Positions 7,100 through 15,067 of a stretch of 22,924 bases of DNA are shown piece after piece; positions within the stretch are counted from its first letter, which is position 1; every line of letters starts with the position of its first letter. The notes below the pieces were generated by a model that saw only the letters and a program-made list of their open reading frames with translations, was not told where the DNA came from and made no database searches. The stretch spans positions 1 to 22,924 of the forward strand of contig CAYJME010000028.1 of assembly GCA_964370795.1 (NCBI GenBank), in the 5' to 3' direction. The stretch is from JAHFOW01 sp964370795. GTDB taxonomy: Bacteria > Planctomycetota > Brocadiia > Brocadiales > Brocadiaceae. The position numbers and the translations under genes are program-made.

Positions 7100-9741
7100 A
7101 GAAACTCATCCATCTTGTTGTTGACGATAAACCAATCATAGCGCCGGAGGGTACGAATATTTTCCAGGCAGCCATGGATAATAATATTTATATTCCGGGC
7201 TTGTGTTATCATCCTAAATTATCCCAGTTTGGCGGATGCCGGTTGTGCATGGTAGAGGTTACGGAGAGGCGAACCGGTCACCGGTTTGCCTGTGCGCATC
7301 CCGTATCAGAGGGAATGGTTGTCAAGGTGAATACGCCAAAGGTCGTTCGATACCGAAAGTCTGTTATGGAATATTTGCTGGCCCACCACGAACTTTCCTG
7401 CCCAACCTGTGATAAATCGGGTGAGTGCGGATTGCAGAATATTACCCATGACTTAAACCTGGGTCCGGGGCGATTTAAGACCGTGAGGATGCACTATCCG
7501 GTAGTTCGGGATAATCCAGTTTTGGAATTAAATAGAAACCGGTGTATTTTATGCGGGCGGTGCGTCAGCTCTTGCAAGGAAATTGAAGGCGTGGGCGCTA
7601 TTGACTTCCAGAATCGCGGTATTAAGACGGTTATAGGCACTGCCTTTGACCGACCGCTTGCGTGTAGTTTTTGCGGCGGCTGCGTTGCCGTATGTCCGAC
7701 AGGCGCCTGGCAGGACAGGACGCTCGGTTTCAGCGGAAGACCGTGGGAATTTATCAAGACACAAACGATTTGTCCTTATTGTGCCGTTGGATGTACCGTT
7801 GTGCTTAATACAAAAATGGGGACGGTGCGAAGGATAACATCCGACGATTATACAGGAATAAACGAGGGGAATCTCTGTGTAAAAGGGAGGTTCGGTCATG
7901 AATTTATTCATTCTCCGGCACGTATCAAGACCCCCATGATAAGGAAGAATGGAGAATTATGCCCCGCTTCGTGGGATGAAGCGCTTGAGTGTGTATCAAA
8001 ACGTTTTCAGAATATTATCAATGAATATGGCGGAAAAGCGATTGGTGGCATTGGTTCGGAAAAGAGCACCAACGAGGAGAATTATCTCTTCCAGAAATTC
8101 TGCAGGTCGGTATTGGGAACGAATAATATAGACAATCTGGCAAATATCAAATCCCCCTCATTAAACACCCTGATTTATCAGGCAGCAGCGACGGGGCTTG
8201 TTGCAGGTTCGCTGAAAGACGTAGAAAATGCAAATACCGTATTTTTTATTGGCGCAGATGTAACGGAAGCGCATCCTGTTGTTGGAAGTATGGCAAGAAA
8301 AGCGGTGAGGCTGAACAATGCAAGTCTTATCATTGCTCATGCCAGGAATGTTGTTTTCAATAGTACGGCCAAAACCGATATCCGCTTGAGGTATACCCCG
8401 GCAAGTCAGGTTGTTTTTATCAATGCAGTTATTAAGGTTATCATCGACGAGAAGCTTGTTGATTTAGAGAAAGTGGCGTCATCATCGGGTAATTTCAATG
8501 ATCTCGTTTCATCGTTCAGCAAATTCAATGTACCCGACGGTTCTCTTGTTACCGGCGTTCCTGTGGAAGCTGTCCGAAATGTAGCCGTGATGTTAACGAA
8601 GCCAGGAAATTGTGTTATCGTTTGTGGCAGGGATGTTGAGGAAGACCCGATGGCTGAGGATGCCATAAAGGCATTGATGAATCTCTGTGTTTTAATTAAC
8701 ACCAGCTTCAGCACGGATGCGGGACGCGGCAGGGTTTCGCTGTTATTTTCACGCGTGCATAACAACTCCCAGGGTGTTAATGATATGGGCGTTGTTCCGG
8801 GGTTTTTCCCGGGATACCTTGATATCAATGACAAGTCCAAGAGAGAAAAGATTGAAAAAGTGTGGGGTGGAAAGCTTTCTGATGATGTTTTTCAGAAAAT
8901 TTCGGCGAATGTCATTCAGCTTGCCCTTGAGGGCAAATTAAAGGCGTTGTATATTATGGGTGAAAATCCCGTTGTGAACTATCCGAATGGCAGGGACATT
9001 CGGGCGGCATTCAAAAATGTGGACTTTACCGTTGTCCAGGATACGTTCCTTACGGAAACAGCACAAATGGCAGATGTTGTACTTCCAGTGTCTACGTATG
9101 CAGAAAAGGAAGGGACGTTTACCAATATGGGGTTAACCGTGCAACGATTAAATAGGGTCATTCAGCCCGTGGCAGATTCAAGACCGGATTGGCAGATTAT
9201 TGGCGACCTGGCAAAGAAAATGGGATATGTTTATTTATACCAATCTCCGAGGGATATTTTGCGTGAAATTGAGGGTGTTGCTCCTGTCTATACCGGCATT
9301 AATTATGACCGCCTCAAAAGAAAGGAATTCAATTGGACGTCTGTTGTCTATGACAAGACTAAACCAGCAAAGTATACGTTTAACATCGTACAGCATAAAC
9401 CTTTTAGTTTAAAGACGAATAAAGATTTTTCCTGTACCTTGTTAACGGGGTCGAGTTTAAATCACCTGGGGACACTTTCCCGGCATTCACCATCGCTCGT
9501 GTCTGTCGCTCCAGAATGTTTTGCAGAGATAAGCAGAAAGGATGCAGATGAATTACATATTAGCGATGGAGACCCGGTTATTATTGAATCTGCGCACGAC
9601 AAGATAACCCTGAAGGCGAAGGTTAGCAGTAAATCACCCGATGGTATTGTTTACGTTCCTGATGATTTGGAGTGGGTTCCCGTTAATAGTGTGCGTGATG
9701 GGGTATATACGCCGGTAAAAGTTTACCGGCAAATTTTGTAA
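7096..9741 (+). CDS. nuoG: NADH-quinone oxidoreductase subunit G, formate-dehydrogenase-like
   Basis: NuoG relays electrons from NuoF towards NuoI. In order there are: a [2Fe-2S] domain (C37, C48, C51, C66); a His/Cys [4Fe-4S] site (H97 or H98, C102, C105, C111); two ferredoxin-type sets (C150/153/156/160 and C190/193/196/200); a fourth [4Fe-4S] set (C226, C229, C233, C261); then a molybdopterin-oxidoreductase domain (about 270-690) and a C-terminal molybdopterin-dinucleotide domain (about 775-880). STNEENYLFQKF (324-335) is strikingly formate-dehydrogenase-like. Where formate dehydrogenases have Cys/Sec-His-Ser-Pro, this protein has IKSP (351-354), so formate oxidation is not expected. At 881 residues it resembles an FdhA-type NuoG. 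It overlaps nuoF by 4 bases (ATGA). Confidence 0.93.
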   Translation: MKKLIHLVVDDKPIIAPEGTNIFQAAMDNNIYIPGLCYHPKLSQFGGCRLCMVEVTERRTGHRFACAHPVSEGMVVKVNTPKVVRYRKSVMEYLLAHHELSCPTCDKSGECGLQNITHDLNLGPGRFKTVRMHYPVVRDNPVLELNRNRCILCGRCVSSCKEIEGVGAIDFQNRGIKTVIGTAFDRPLACSFCGGCVAVCPTGAWQDRTLGFSGRPWEFIKTQTICPYCAVGCTVVLNTKMGTVRRITSDDYTGINEGNLCVKGRFGHEFIHSPARIKTPMIRKNGELCPASWDEALECVSKRFQNIINEYGGKAIGGIGSEKSTNEENYLFQKFCRSVLGTNNIDNLANIKSPSLNTLIYQAAATGLVAGSLKDVENANTVFFIGADVTEAHPVVGSMARKAVRLNNASLIIAHARNVVFNSTAKTDIRLRYTPASQVVFINAVIKVIIDEKLVDLEKVASSSGNFNDLVSSFSKFNVPDGSLVTGVPVEAVRNVAVMLTKPGNCVIVCGRDVEEDPMAEDAIKALMNLCVLINTSFSTDAGRGRVSLLFSRVHNNSQGVNDMGVVPGFFPGYLDINDKSKREKIEKVWGGKLSDDVFQKISANVIQLALEGKLKALYIMGENPVVNYPNGRDIRAAFKNVDFTVVQDTFLTETAQMADVVLPVSTYAEKEGTFTNMGLTVQRLNRVIQPVADSRPDWQIIGDLAKKMGYVYLYQSPRDILREIEGVAPVYTGINYDRLKRKEFNWTSVVYDKTKPAKYTFNIVQHKPFSLKTNKDFSCTLLTGSSLNHLGTLSRHSPSLVSVAPECFAEISRKDADELHISDGDPVIIESAHDKITLKAKVSSKSPDGIVYVPDDLEWVPVNSVRDGVYTPVKVYRQIL

Positions 9742-9938
9742 GGCAACCCCCGCGAGAATCTGTACAAAAAGCCTACGGTCGTGTCATTGCGAAGGAGGAA
9801 CGACTGAAGCAATCTCCTCTTTTCTTGGATTTTGAGGGAAAGATTGCTTCGCTGTCGCTCGCAGTGACAGACAAAAAAAGACTTTTTGCACAGGCTTTCA
9901 GGGTTGCAGATGGGCAAGGCTAAAGCCTCGCCCTACGT
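9733..9938. repeat. Nested palindromic repeat between nuoG and the desulforedoxin gene
   Basis: An inverted-repeat unit has outer arms CTGTACAAAAAG (9760-9771) and CTTTTTGCACAG (9882-9893, 11 of 12 matching) and inner arms at 9782-9814 and 9841-9869, each ending in GAAGCAATCT or its complement. It resembles a MITE of about 134 bp with no coding capacity. It is flanked by GGCAACCC on the left and TTCAGGGTTGCAGATGGGCA on the right. Those flanks together rebuild the uninterrupted repeat seen at 1674-1717. The hairpin GGGC-A-AGGCT-AA-AGCCT-C-GCCC (9912-9933) is followed by TACGTTGTTTTT and might act as a weak terminator or processing site. Confidence 0.7.
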
Positions 9939-9962
9939 TGTTTTTCGCTTAAGGAAAAATAT

Positions 9963-10232
9963 ATGGCAAAAAAGGGACAAACTTATTTTTGCGAGATTTG
10001 CAGACAAAAAGTTGTAGTTAGCCATGAGGGCTTTGGTGTGCTGGTGTGCTGTGGCCAGGAGATGAAACTTGTTGAGGCAAGAGGGATGGAGGCTGTCTGG
10101 ACAGCTGCCCACCATAAGCCTGAGGGCGGAGCATCATTTGTATGCAAGGTGTGTGGACAAAAGATCAAGGTTATTGTCGAAACTACGGGTATTTTAGAAT
10201 GTTGTGGACAGAGGATGAGCCGTGAAGAATAA
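9963..10232 (+). CDS. Tandem desulforedoxin-type iron-binding protein
   Basis: This 89-residue protein is two desulforedoxin units in one chain. Unit 1 has C10, C13, C29 and C30 (FCEIC ... VCCGQEM). Unit 2 has C61, C64, C80 and C81 (VCKVCGQK ... ECCGQRM). The spacing CxxC-x15-CC is that of desulforedoxin and of the N-terminal domain of desulfoferrodoxin, which bind one iron with four cysteines. There is no superoxide-reductase catalytic domain. Desulforedoxin is normally a homodimer, so the tandem form may be an intramolecular dimer with two irons. There is a ribosome-binding site (AAGGA, 9951-9955), and it lies 11 bases before nuoH, so it is co-transcribed with complex I. An electron-carrier or iron-handling role is inferred. 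Confidence 0.88.
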   Translation: MAKKGQTYFCEICRQKVVVSHEGFGVLVCCGQEMKLVEARGMEAVWTAAHHKPEGGASFVCKVCGQKIKVIVETTGILECCGQRMSREE

Positions 10233-10243
10233 AGGTTGTCTCA

Positions 10244-11239
10244 ATGAATAAAGACTTTTTAGTGTATCTCATCATTGCATGTATTAAGATACTGCTTGTA
10301 TTTGGCGTGGTACAGCTTATGATTATTTCCATGATCTGGATCGAGAGGAAGGTTATGGCGCACATGCAGATCCGCTTAGGCCCTATGCGGGTGGGGCCGC
10401 ATGGATTGCTTCAACCCATTGCGGACGGTATAAAGCTGCTCTTCAAGGAAGATATTATTCCCGAAAAAGCGAGTAAGGTGCTTTTTGTGCTTTCACCCAT
10501 CATGACCCTGGTACCTTCATTGATCACCTTTGCTGTTATACCTTTTGGGGACAAAGTAAAGATACTGGGTTATGATGTAGACCTCGTAATTACCAATATC
10601 AATGTAGGCTTTCTTTATATACTTGCTGTATCTTCCCTGGGTATTTATGGAATTGTTATGGCCGGATGGTCTTCGAATAACAAATATTCGTTGCTTGGCG
10701 GAATACGGTCTTCAGCACAGATGGTTAGCTATGAACTGACCCTGGGGTTGTCTTTGATTGGTGTTGTCATGCTCACGGGTTCGCTGAGTTTGGTCGATGT
10801 CGTTAACGCTCAGTCAAAATTGTGGAATATTATACTACAGCCGATAGGTTTTTTTATCTATGCAACGAGTGCCATTGCCGAAGTTAATCGCTGTCCTTTT
10901 GACCTGCCCGAGGCCGAATCCGAGCTTGTGGCCGGATACCATACAGAATACAGCAGTATGAAATTTGCCACGTTTTTCATGGCAGAATATGCCAATATGA
11001 TTACAGTATCAGCGCTTGCCGTTACTTTTTTTCTGGGTGGTTGGCATGGACCTTACCTCCCGCCCGTTGTGTGGTTCATATTAAAATTATCATTTTGTTT
11101 GTTCTTCTTTATTTGGATACGTTCAACGTTTCCCCGGCTCAGGTATGATCAACTGATGCATTTTGGATGGAAGTTTTTGCTGCCCCTTTCGCTCTTTAAT
11201 ATATTAATTACAGGGCTTATTATGGTGTTAAAGGGATGA
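10244..11239 (+). CDS. nuoH: NADH-quinone oxidoreductase subunit H
   Basis: NuoH is the eight-helix membrane subunit that, with NuoB and NuoD, encloses the quinone chamber. Diagnostic blocks are RLGPMRVGPHGLLQPIADGIK (about 44-64), GWSSNNKYSLLGGIRSSAQMVSYE (about 142-165) and EVNRCPFDLPEAESELVAGYHTEYS (about 214-238), with many of the loop charges expected for the family. The length of 331 residues is normal. The ATG at 10244 follows AAGG at 10232-10235. Its TGA overlaps the nuoI ATG by 4 bases. It starts the second, membrane-arm part of the operon, just after the desulforedoxin gene. Confidence 0.96.
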   Translation: MNKDFLVYLIIACIKILLVFGVVQLMIISMIWIERKVMAHMQIRLGPMRVGPHGLLQPIADGIKLLFKEDIIPEKASKVLFVLSPIMTLVPSLITFAVIPFGDKVKILGYDVDLVITNINVGFLYILAVSSLGIYGIVMAGWSSNNKYSLLGGIRSSAQMVSYELTLGLSLIGVVMLTGSLSLVDVVNAQSKLWNIILQPIGFFIYATSAIAEVNRCPFDLPEAESELVAGYHTEYSSMKFATFFMAEYANMITVSALAVTFFLGGWHGPYLPPVVWFILKLSFCLFFFIWIRSTFPRLRYDQLMHFGWKFLLPLSLFNILITGLIMVLKG

Positions 11240-11667
11240 GTATGATTTTGCCATTCATAAAGGGGTTAGTGCTCACGCTCAAGCGTTTTTTGAATCCGGG
11301 CACATGCGTAACAGTACAGTATCCTGAAGAACGCCCGAAGCTTGCAAACAGATTTCGCGGATTACCGGAACTACAAATTGATAAAGACGGAAAGGAAAAG
11401 TGTGTGGCGTGCGGACTCTGCGCCAGGGTTTGCCCCTCTCAGTGTATCACCGTTGAAGGGGCAGAGGATGAAACAACGCACAAACGGTATCCAAAAGTTT
11501 ACGAACTGGACGCCTTCCGGTGTATTTTCTGCGGGTTTTGTGAAGAGGCATGTCCGGTAAGGGCAATAATCCTTCGGGATACCTTTGAGCTTTCGACTTA
11601 TCAGAACAGGGAAGTTTTTGATAAGGAAAAATTACTGGAACTATCGAGGAAAAGAAAGGGGCAATGA
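11236..11667 (+). CDS. nuoI: NADH-quinone oxidoreductase subunit I
   Basis: NuoI is the ferredoxin-like subunit that holds clusters N6a and N6b and hands electrons to NuoB. The two motifs are complete: C56-x2-C59-x2-C62-x3-C66 and C96-x2-C99-x2-C102-x3-C106. As in other NuoI proteins, the last cysteine of each motif belongs to the other cluster. The block QYPEERPKLANRFRGLPELQ (28-47) is typical. The length of 143 residues is somewhat short but within the family range. It is translationally coupled to nuoH by an ATGA overlap, and a 55-base gap follows before the cNMP-domain gene. Confidence 0.95.
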   Translation: MSMILPFIKGLVLTLKRFLNPGTCVTVQYPEERPKLANRFRGLPELQIDKDGKEKCVACGLCARVCPSQCITVEGAEDETTHKRYPKVYELDAFRCIFCGFCEEACPVRAIILRDTFELSTYQNREVFDKEKLLELSRKRKGQ

Positions 11668-11722
11668 TTAGCCTCGTTACATAATCACAAGTTCTCACGT
11701 TAATTTTTTAAGGAGTACTATT

Positions 11723-12127
11723 ATGGAGGCAGGTTGTAAGACAGCAGACCATAAATTCCTGAAAGCAGGAGAAATTCTCTTCGATGAGGGCGCGGCGGGA
11801 AAAGAGGTATTTGTAATTGTATCGGGTAATGTGCGGATTACCAAAAAGGCTGATGGCAAGAATGTTGTTTTAGCGGAACTAGGGCCGGGAGAATCTGTCG
11901 GAGAAATGTCAATACTCCTGGATAAGCCGAGAACTGCGACTGTAGAGGCTGTAACAGATTGTGAACTTGTATGTGTGAATAGAAGCGTTTGTTTGAAGTG
12001 CATCACCAATATACCGCCTTGTGCAGCAGCTATGCTTCAGAGGCTGGCGAGACGGGTTGGTGTTATGAATGAAAGTTTACTCAAAGAGAGACTTAAGGCT
12101 GTAAGTGGTGAAACTGTGGAATCGTGA
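11723..12127 (+). CDS. Cyclic-nucleotide-binding-type domain protein, no DNA-binding domain, Cys-rich
   Basis: The 134-residue protein is a single CRP-type beta-barrel domain. The phosphate-binding cassette is visible as GEMSILLDKPRTATV (residues 60-74), with E61 and R70 at the positions that contact cyclic nucleotides in family members. There is no helix-turn-helix: the chain ends after one helical segment (about 97-127), so it should not bind DNA itself. Six cysteines are present, five of them at positions 80, 84, 90, 93 and 100, including a CxxC, which is unusual for the family. It has a strong ribosome-binding site (AAGGAG, 11710-11715). A role as a ligand or redox sensor acting on complex I or a partner protein is speculation from position. 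Confidence 0.85.
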   Translation: MEAGCKTADHKFLKAGEILFDEGAAGKEVFVIVSGNVRITKKADGKNVVLAELGPGESVGEMSILLDKPRTATVEAVTDCELVCVNRSVCLKCITNIPPCAAAMLQRLARRVGVMNESLLKERLKAVSGETVES

Positions 12128-12168
12128 GACTATACTTAGATGTATAGGAATTTCAAACTTACCGGTTC

Positions 12169-12236
12169 GTTCCCAAACTCTGGCTTGGGAACTGGACATG
12201 TGTAAAATGCAGCGTATCAAGGCTAAAAAGCCTTGA
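12169..12236. repeat. Two hairpin repeats before nuoJ
   Basis: GTTCCCAA (12169-12176) faces TTGGGAAC (12185-12192) across an 8-base loop; this sequence resembles a small palindromic repeat found in many environmental bacterial genomes. A second hairpin, TCAAGGCT-AAAA-AGCCTTGA, is at 12217-12236. Neither is followed by a T-run, so terminator function is unlikely. The rest of the 147-base gap (12128-12274) shows nothing else. Confidence 0.65.
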
Positions 12237-12274
12237 GTTACATAAAGACAACTTGATCTAGTGGCTAAATTAAT

Positions 12275-12784
12275 ATGGAAGCATATCTATTTTATATTGT
12301 AGCAACCATTGCGGTGTGTACCGGCGTTTACCTTATTTTTGAAAAGAATCCTGTTTTCAGCGCCCTGTACCTCATTCAGACGATGGTATGCATCGCGGTA
12401 TTGTATATCCTCCTTGAAGCGCAGTTTATTGCGGCGGTACAGATGATTGTCTATGCAGGTGCAATCATGGTGCTCTTCCTCTTCGTGATCATGTTGTTAA
12501 ATCTCAACGTGGGAGAAGAGAAAAAGGATGCATTGCCATACCAGAAAATACCCGCAATTATCATGGGCATCGCCCTCTTTACCGTTCTCTGTATAGTTTT
12601 GAAATCAAAACTTCTGCAAGGCAAGCATGGCGAATATACCACCGCTTACGTTAATAATGTGGGAAATACAAAATTGCTCGGTAATTTGTTGTTTACCGAT
12701 TATCTGCTCCCGTTCGAAATTACATCTGTTCTGTTATTTGTAGCTGCTATTGGGGCTATTATGCTGGCCAAGAGGAAAATTTAA
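12275..12784 (+). CDS. nuoJ: NADH-quinone oxidoreductase subunit J
   Basis: NuoJ is a five-helix membrane subunit between NuoH and the antiporter-like subunits. The signature is AQFIAAVQMIVYAGAIMVLFLFVIMLLN (about residues 48-75); the helix around VYAGAIMVLFLFVIML is the one that changes conformation in complex I. The length of 169 residues is normal. The ATG at 12275 has only a weak ribosome-binding site. The TAA stop is one base before the nuoK ATG, so the pair is tightly coupled. It opens the third block of the operon after the cNMP-domain gene and a repeat-bearing spacer. Confidence 0.94.
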   Translation: MEAYLFYIVATIAVCTGVYLIFEKNPVFSALYLIQTMVCIAVLYILLEAQFIAAVQMIVYAGAIMVLFLFVIMLLNLNVGEEKKDALPYQKIPAIIMGIALFTVLCIVLKSKLLQGKHGEYTTAYVNNVGNTKLLGNLLFTDYLLPFEITSVLLFVAAIGAIMLAKRKI

Positions 12785-12785
12785 T

Positions 12786-13088
12786 ATGATTACCATTACT
12801 CACTATCTGGTGCTGAGCGCAATCCTTTTTACCCTGGGTGTTATTGGCGTGCTCATCCGGAGGAATGCTATCGTAATTTTTATGTGCGTGGAACTCATGC
12901 TGAATGCCGTTAACCTGTCATTTGTGGCGTTTGCGCACTATTTAAATTCTATGCAGGGTCAGTTGTTTGTCTTTTTTACTATGACAGTTGCCGCGGCTGA
13001 AGCTGCTGTGGGTCTGGCAATTATCGTTGCCTTATTCAGGAATAAAGAAACTGTAAACATTGACGATATGAATATTATGAAATGGTAG
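12786..13088 (+). CDS. nuoK: NADH-quinone oxidoreductase subunit K
   Basis: NuoK is an MrpC-like three-helix subunit in the proton path. With the ATG at 12786 the protein has exactly 100 residues, the standard length. The two buried glutamates known to matter in E. coli are present at the same positions, E36 (MCVELMLNAVNL) and E72 (AAAEAAVGLAI). The frame is open upstream to 12750 inside nuoJ, but the extra residues are not family-like, so I reject the longer start. nuoL starts 7 bases after the stop. Confidence 0.95.
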   Translation: MITITHYLVLSAILFTLGVIGVLIRRNAIVIFMCVELMLNAVNLSFVAFAHYLNSMQGQLFVFFTMTVAAAEAAVGLAIIVALFRNKETVNIDDMNIMKW

Positions 13089-13095
13089 GAGTTCC

Positions 13096-15027
13096 ATGCT
13101 CAATCTTGTTGGACTGATCTTATTATTTCCCCTCATCGGGGCGGCTATTAATGGATTGCTCGGCAGCAGATTAAAAAAAGATACCGTTGGCTACGTCGCC
13201 TGTGGTGCAATTGGCTTGTCCTTTTTTGTCGCCATACTGGTATTTTGCGGGCTTGTGCTCCTTCCCCCCGAATCACGTCTGTTTGAAAAACAACTGTTCA
13301 ACTGGATTGAATCGGGCTCATTTAAAGCCGCCGCGGGTTTACAGGTGGACCCCTTATCATCACTCATGATCCTTGTTGTTACCGGGGTTGGATTTCTCAT
13401 CCATATTTATTCAATCGGCTATATGCATGAGGATAAGGGATATCACCGCTATTTTTGCTATCTGAATCTGTTTACCTTCTCCATGCTATTGCTTGTCCTG
13501 GGTAACAACTTCCTCCTTATGTTTATTGGATGGGAGGCTGTGGGTCTCTGTTCTTATCTGCTTATAGGATTCTGGTTTGAGAAGAAATCCGCATCAGATG
13601 CAGCAAAGAAGGCCTTTATCGTGAATCGTGTCGGCGATTTTGGATTTGCCCTTGGAATCATGCTTATCTTTTTGACCTTTCATACGATTGATTTTACTGA
13701 GGTCTTTCATGCAGCTTCAGAGGGAAGTTTTGCCGTGGGTAATTTTACCGTNNNNNNNNNNATAATTACCCTTTTATTATTTATGGGCGCAACGGGCAAA
13801 TCTGCTCAGATCCCCCTCTATACCTGGTTGCCGGACGCTATGGAAGGTCCGACTCCGGTCAGCGCCTTAATTCATGCGGCAACCATGGTGACTGCTGGCG
13901 TCTATATGATTGCACGGTGCAATGTCCTTTACATGCTGTCGCCTTTTACCATGACCGTGGTGGCCAGTATTGGTGCGGTAACCGCTCTTTTTGCCGCATC
14001 TATCGGACTGGTGCAAAATGATATCAAGCGGGTGCTTGCCTATTCGACCATTAGCCAGCTCGGTTATATGTTTCTGGCCTGTGGCGTTGGGGCGTTTTCT
14101 GCCGGTGTGTTTCACCTCATGACCCATGCCTTTTTCAAGGCATTGCTCTTTCTGGGTTCTGGCAGTGTCATTCACGCCCTCTCCGGCGAACAGGACATGA
14201 GAAAGATGGGGGGACTTAAACAGCACATCCCTGTTACGTATAAGACGTTTTTGATAGGTACGGTAGCCATTGCAGGTATTCCCCCCTTTGCAGGATTTTT
14301 TAGCAAAGATGAAATTTTATTGGAATCTCTGGTTCGCGGTAATTTCATCTACTGGTCTATTGCAGCATTGGCGGCCTTTTTCACGGCATTTTATATGTTC
14401 CGTTTACTCTTTATGACGTTTCACGGCAAATCGAGGGTAGATCATCATGTTATGGAACATCTCCATGAATCACCGGGGAACATGATCGTGCCTCTCATGA
14501 TACTTGCAGGACTTTCATTCTGCGGAGGATTTCTGGGGCTTCCCGGCGCAAGCGCCATTGATAGCTTTTTATCTCCCGTGTTTGACGGTCATGGACACGC
14601 TGAAATTTCCATGTCAGGCGCTGCAGTTCATCACAGTGAAGGGCATCCTTATTTAATGATGGTGATTTCAACGGCAATTGCAGTTGCCGGTATCGGGCTG
14701 GCGTATCAAATGTATGTTAAAAAACCTGAATTGCCCCAAAAACTGGCAGGACAGTACCGCCTGATTTATAAAATCCTGCTGAATAAATATTATATCGATG
14801 AAATTTACAATGCGCTCTTTGTAAATTCAGTCAAAAAAGGTTCTCTGCTCTTGTGGAAGCGTGTGGATGCCATGATGATTGACGGCTCTGTGAATGGTAT
14901 TGCGCGTCTTGTCGGATGGTTTGGCAATATCATGCGATACTTACAAACCGGATACATCCGCAATTATGCCTTTTACATTGTGATCGGGTGTATCTTTATT
15001 ATGGCGCTTGCCGCATTTGGCAGATGA
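13096..15027 (+). CDS. nuoL: NADH-quinone oxidoreductase subunit L (contains a 10-N assembly gap)
   Basis: NuoL is the distal antiporter-like proton pump with the long lateral C-terminal helix. Family blocks are FLLMFIGWEAVGLCSYLLIGFW (about 138-159), GATGKSAQIPLYTWLPDAMEGPTPVSALIHAATMVTAGVYM (about 231-271) with the pumping lysine and histidine residues, and LAYSTISQLGYM. A run of ten Ns lies at 13752-13761 (residues 219-222), just before the GATGKSAQ block. The frame is the same on both sides, so the true gap differs from ten by a multiple of three or not at all. At 643 residues, length is normal. The stop is TGA. Confidence 0.95.
   Translation: MLNLVGLILLFPLIGAAINGLLGSRLKKDTVGYVACGAIGLSFFVAILVFCGLVLLPPESRLFEKQLFNWIESGSFKAAAGLQVDPLSSLMILVVTGVGFLIHIYSIGYMHEDKGYHRYFCYLNLFTFSMLLLVLGNNFLLMFIGWEAVGLCSYLLIGFWFEKKSASDAAKKAFIVNRVGDFGFALGIMLIFLTFHTIDFTEVFHAASEGSFAVGNFTXXXXIITLLLFMGATGKSAQIPLYTWLPDAMEGPTPVSALIHAATMVTAGVYMIARCNVLYMLSPFTMTVVASIGAVTALFAASIGLVQNDIKRVLAYSTISQLGYMFLACGVGAFSAGVFHLMTHAFFKALLFLGSGSVIHALSGEQDMRKMGGLKQHIPVTYKTFLIGTVAIAGIPPFAGFFSKDEILLESLVRGNFIYWSIAALAAFFTAFYMFRLLFMTFHGKSRVDHHVMEHLHESPGNMIVPLMILAGLSFCGGFLGLPGASAIDSFLSPVFDGHGHAEISMSGAAVHHSEGHPYLMMVISTAIAVAGIGLAYQMYVKKPELPQKLAGQYRLIYKILLNKYYIDEIYNALFVNSVKKGSLLLWKRVDAMMIDGSVNGIARLVGWFGNIMRYLQTGYIRNYAFYIVIGCIFIMALAAFGR
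13752..13761. other. Assembly gap (10 Ns)
   Basis: Ten consecutive Ns lie within nuoL. The reading frame continues across them, and the flanking residues align with NuoL on each side, so few residues can be missing. This shows that the sequence is a scaffold, and gives reason for caution about the nearby indels. Confidence 0.98.
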
Positions 15028-15067
15028 GATGTGTCTAAGGTAAAGAATTTAAAAGAATATTCCATTT

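Noticed and set aside
7096..9741. Separate formate dehydrogenase or hydrogenase operon instead of complex I
   Set aside because: All fourteen nuo genes are present in canonical order, NuoD lacks nickel ligands, and NuoG lacks the catalytic Cys/Sec.
11723..12127. cNMP-domain protein as a CRP/FNR transcription factor
   Set aside because: It has only 134 residues and no helix-turn-helix after the dimer-helix region.
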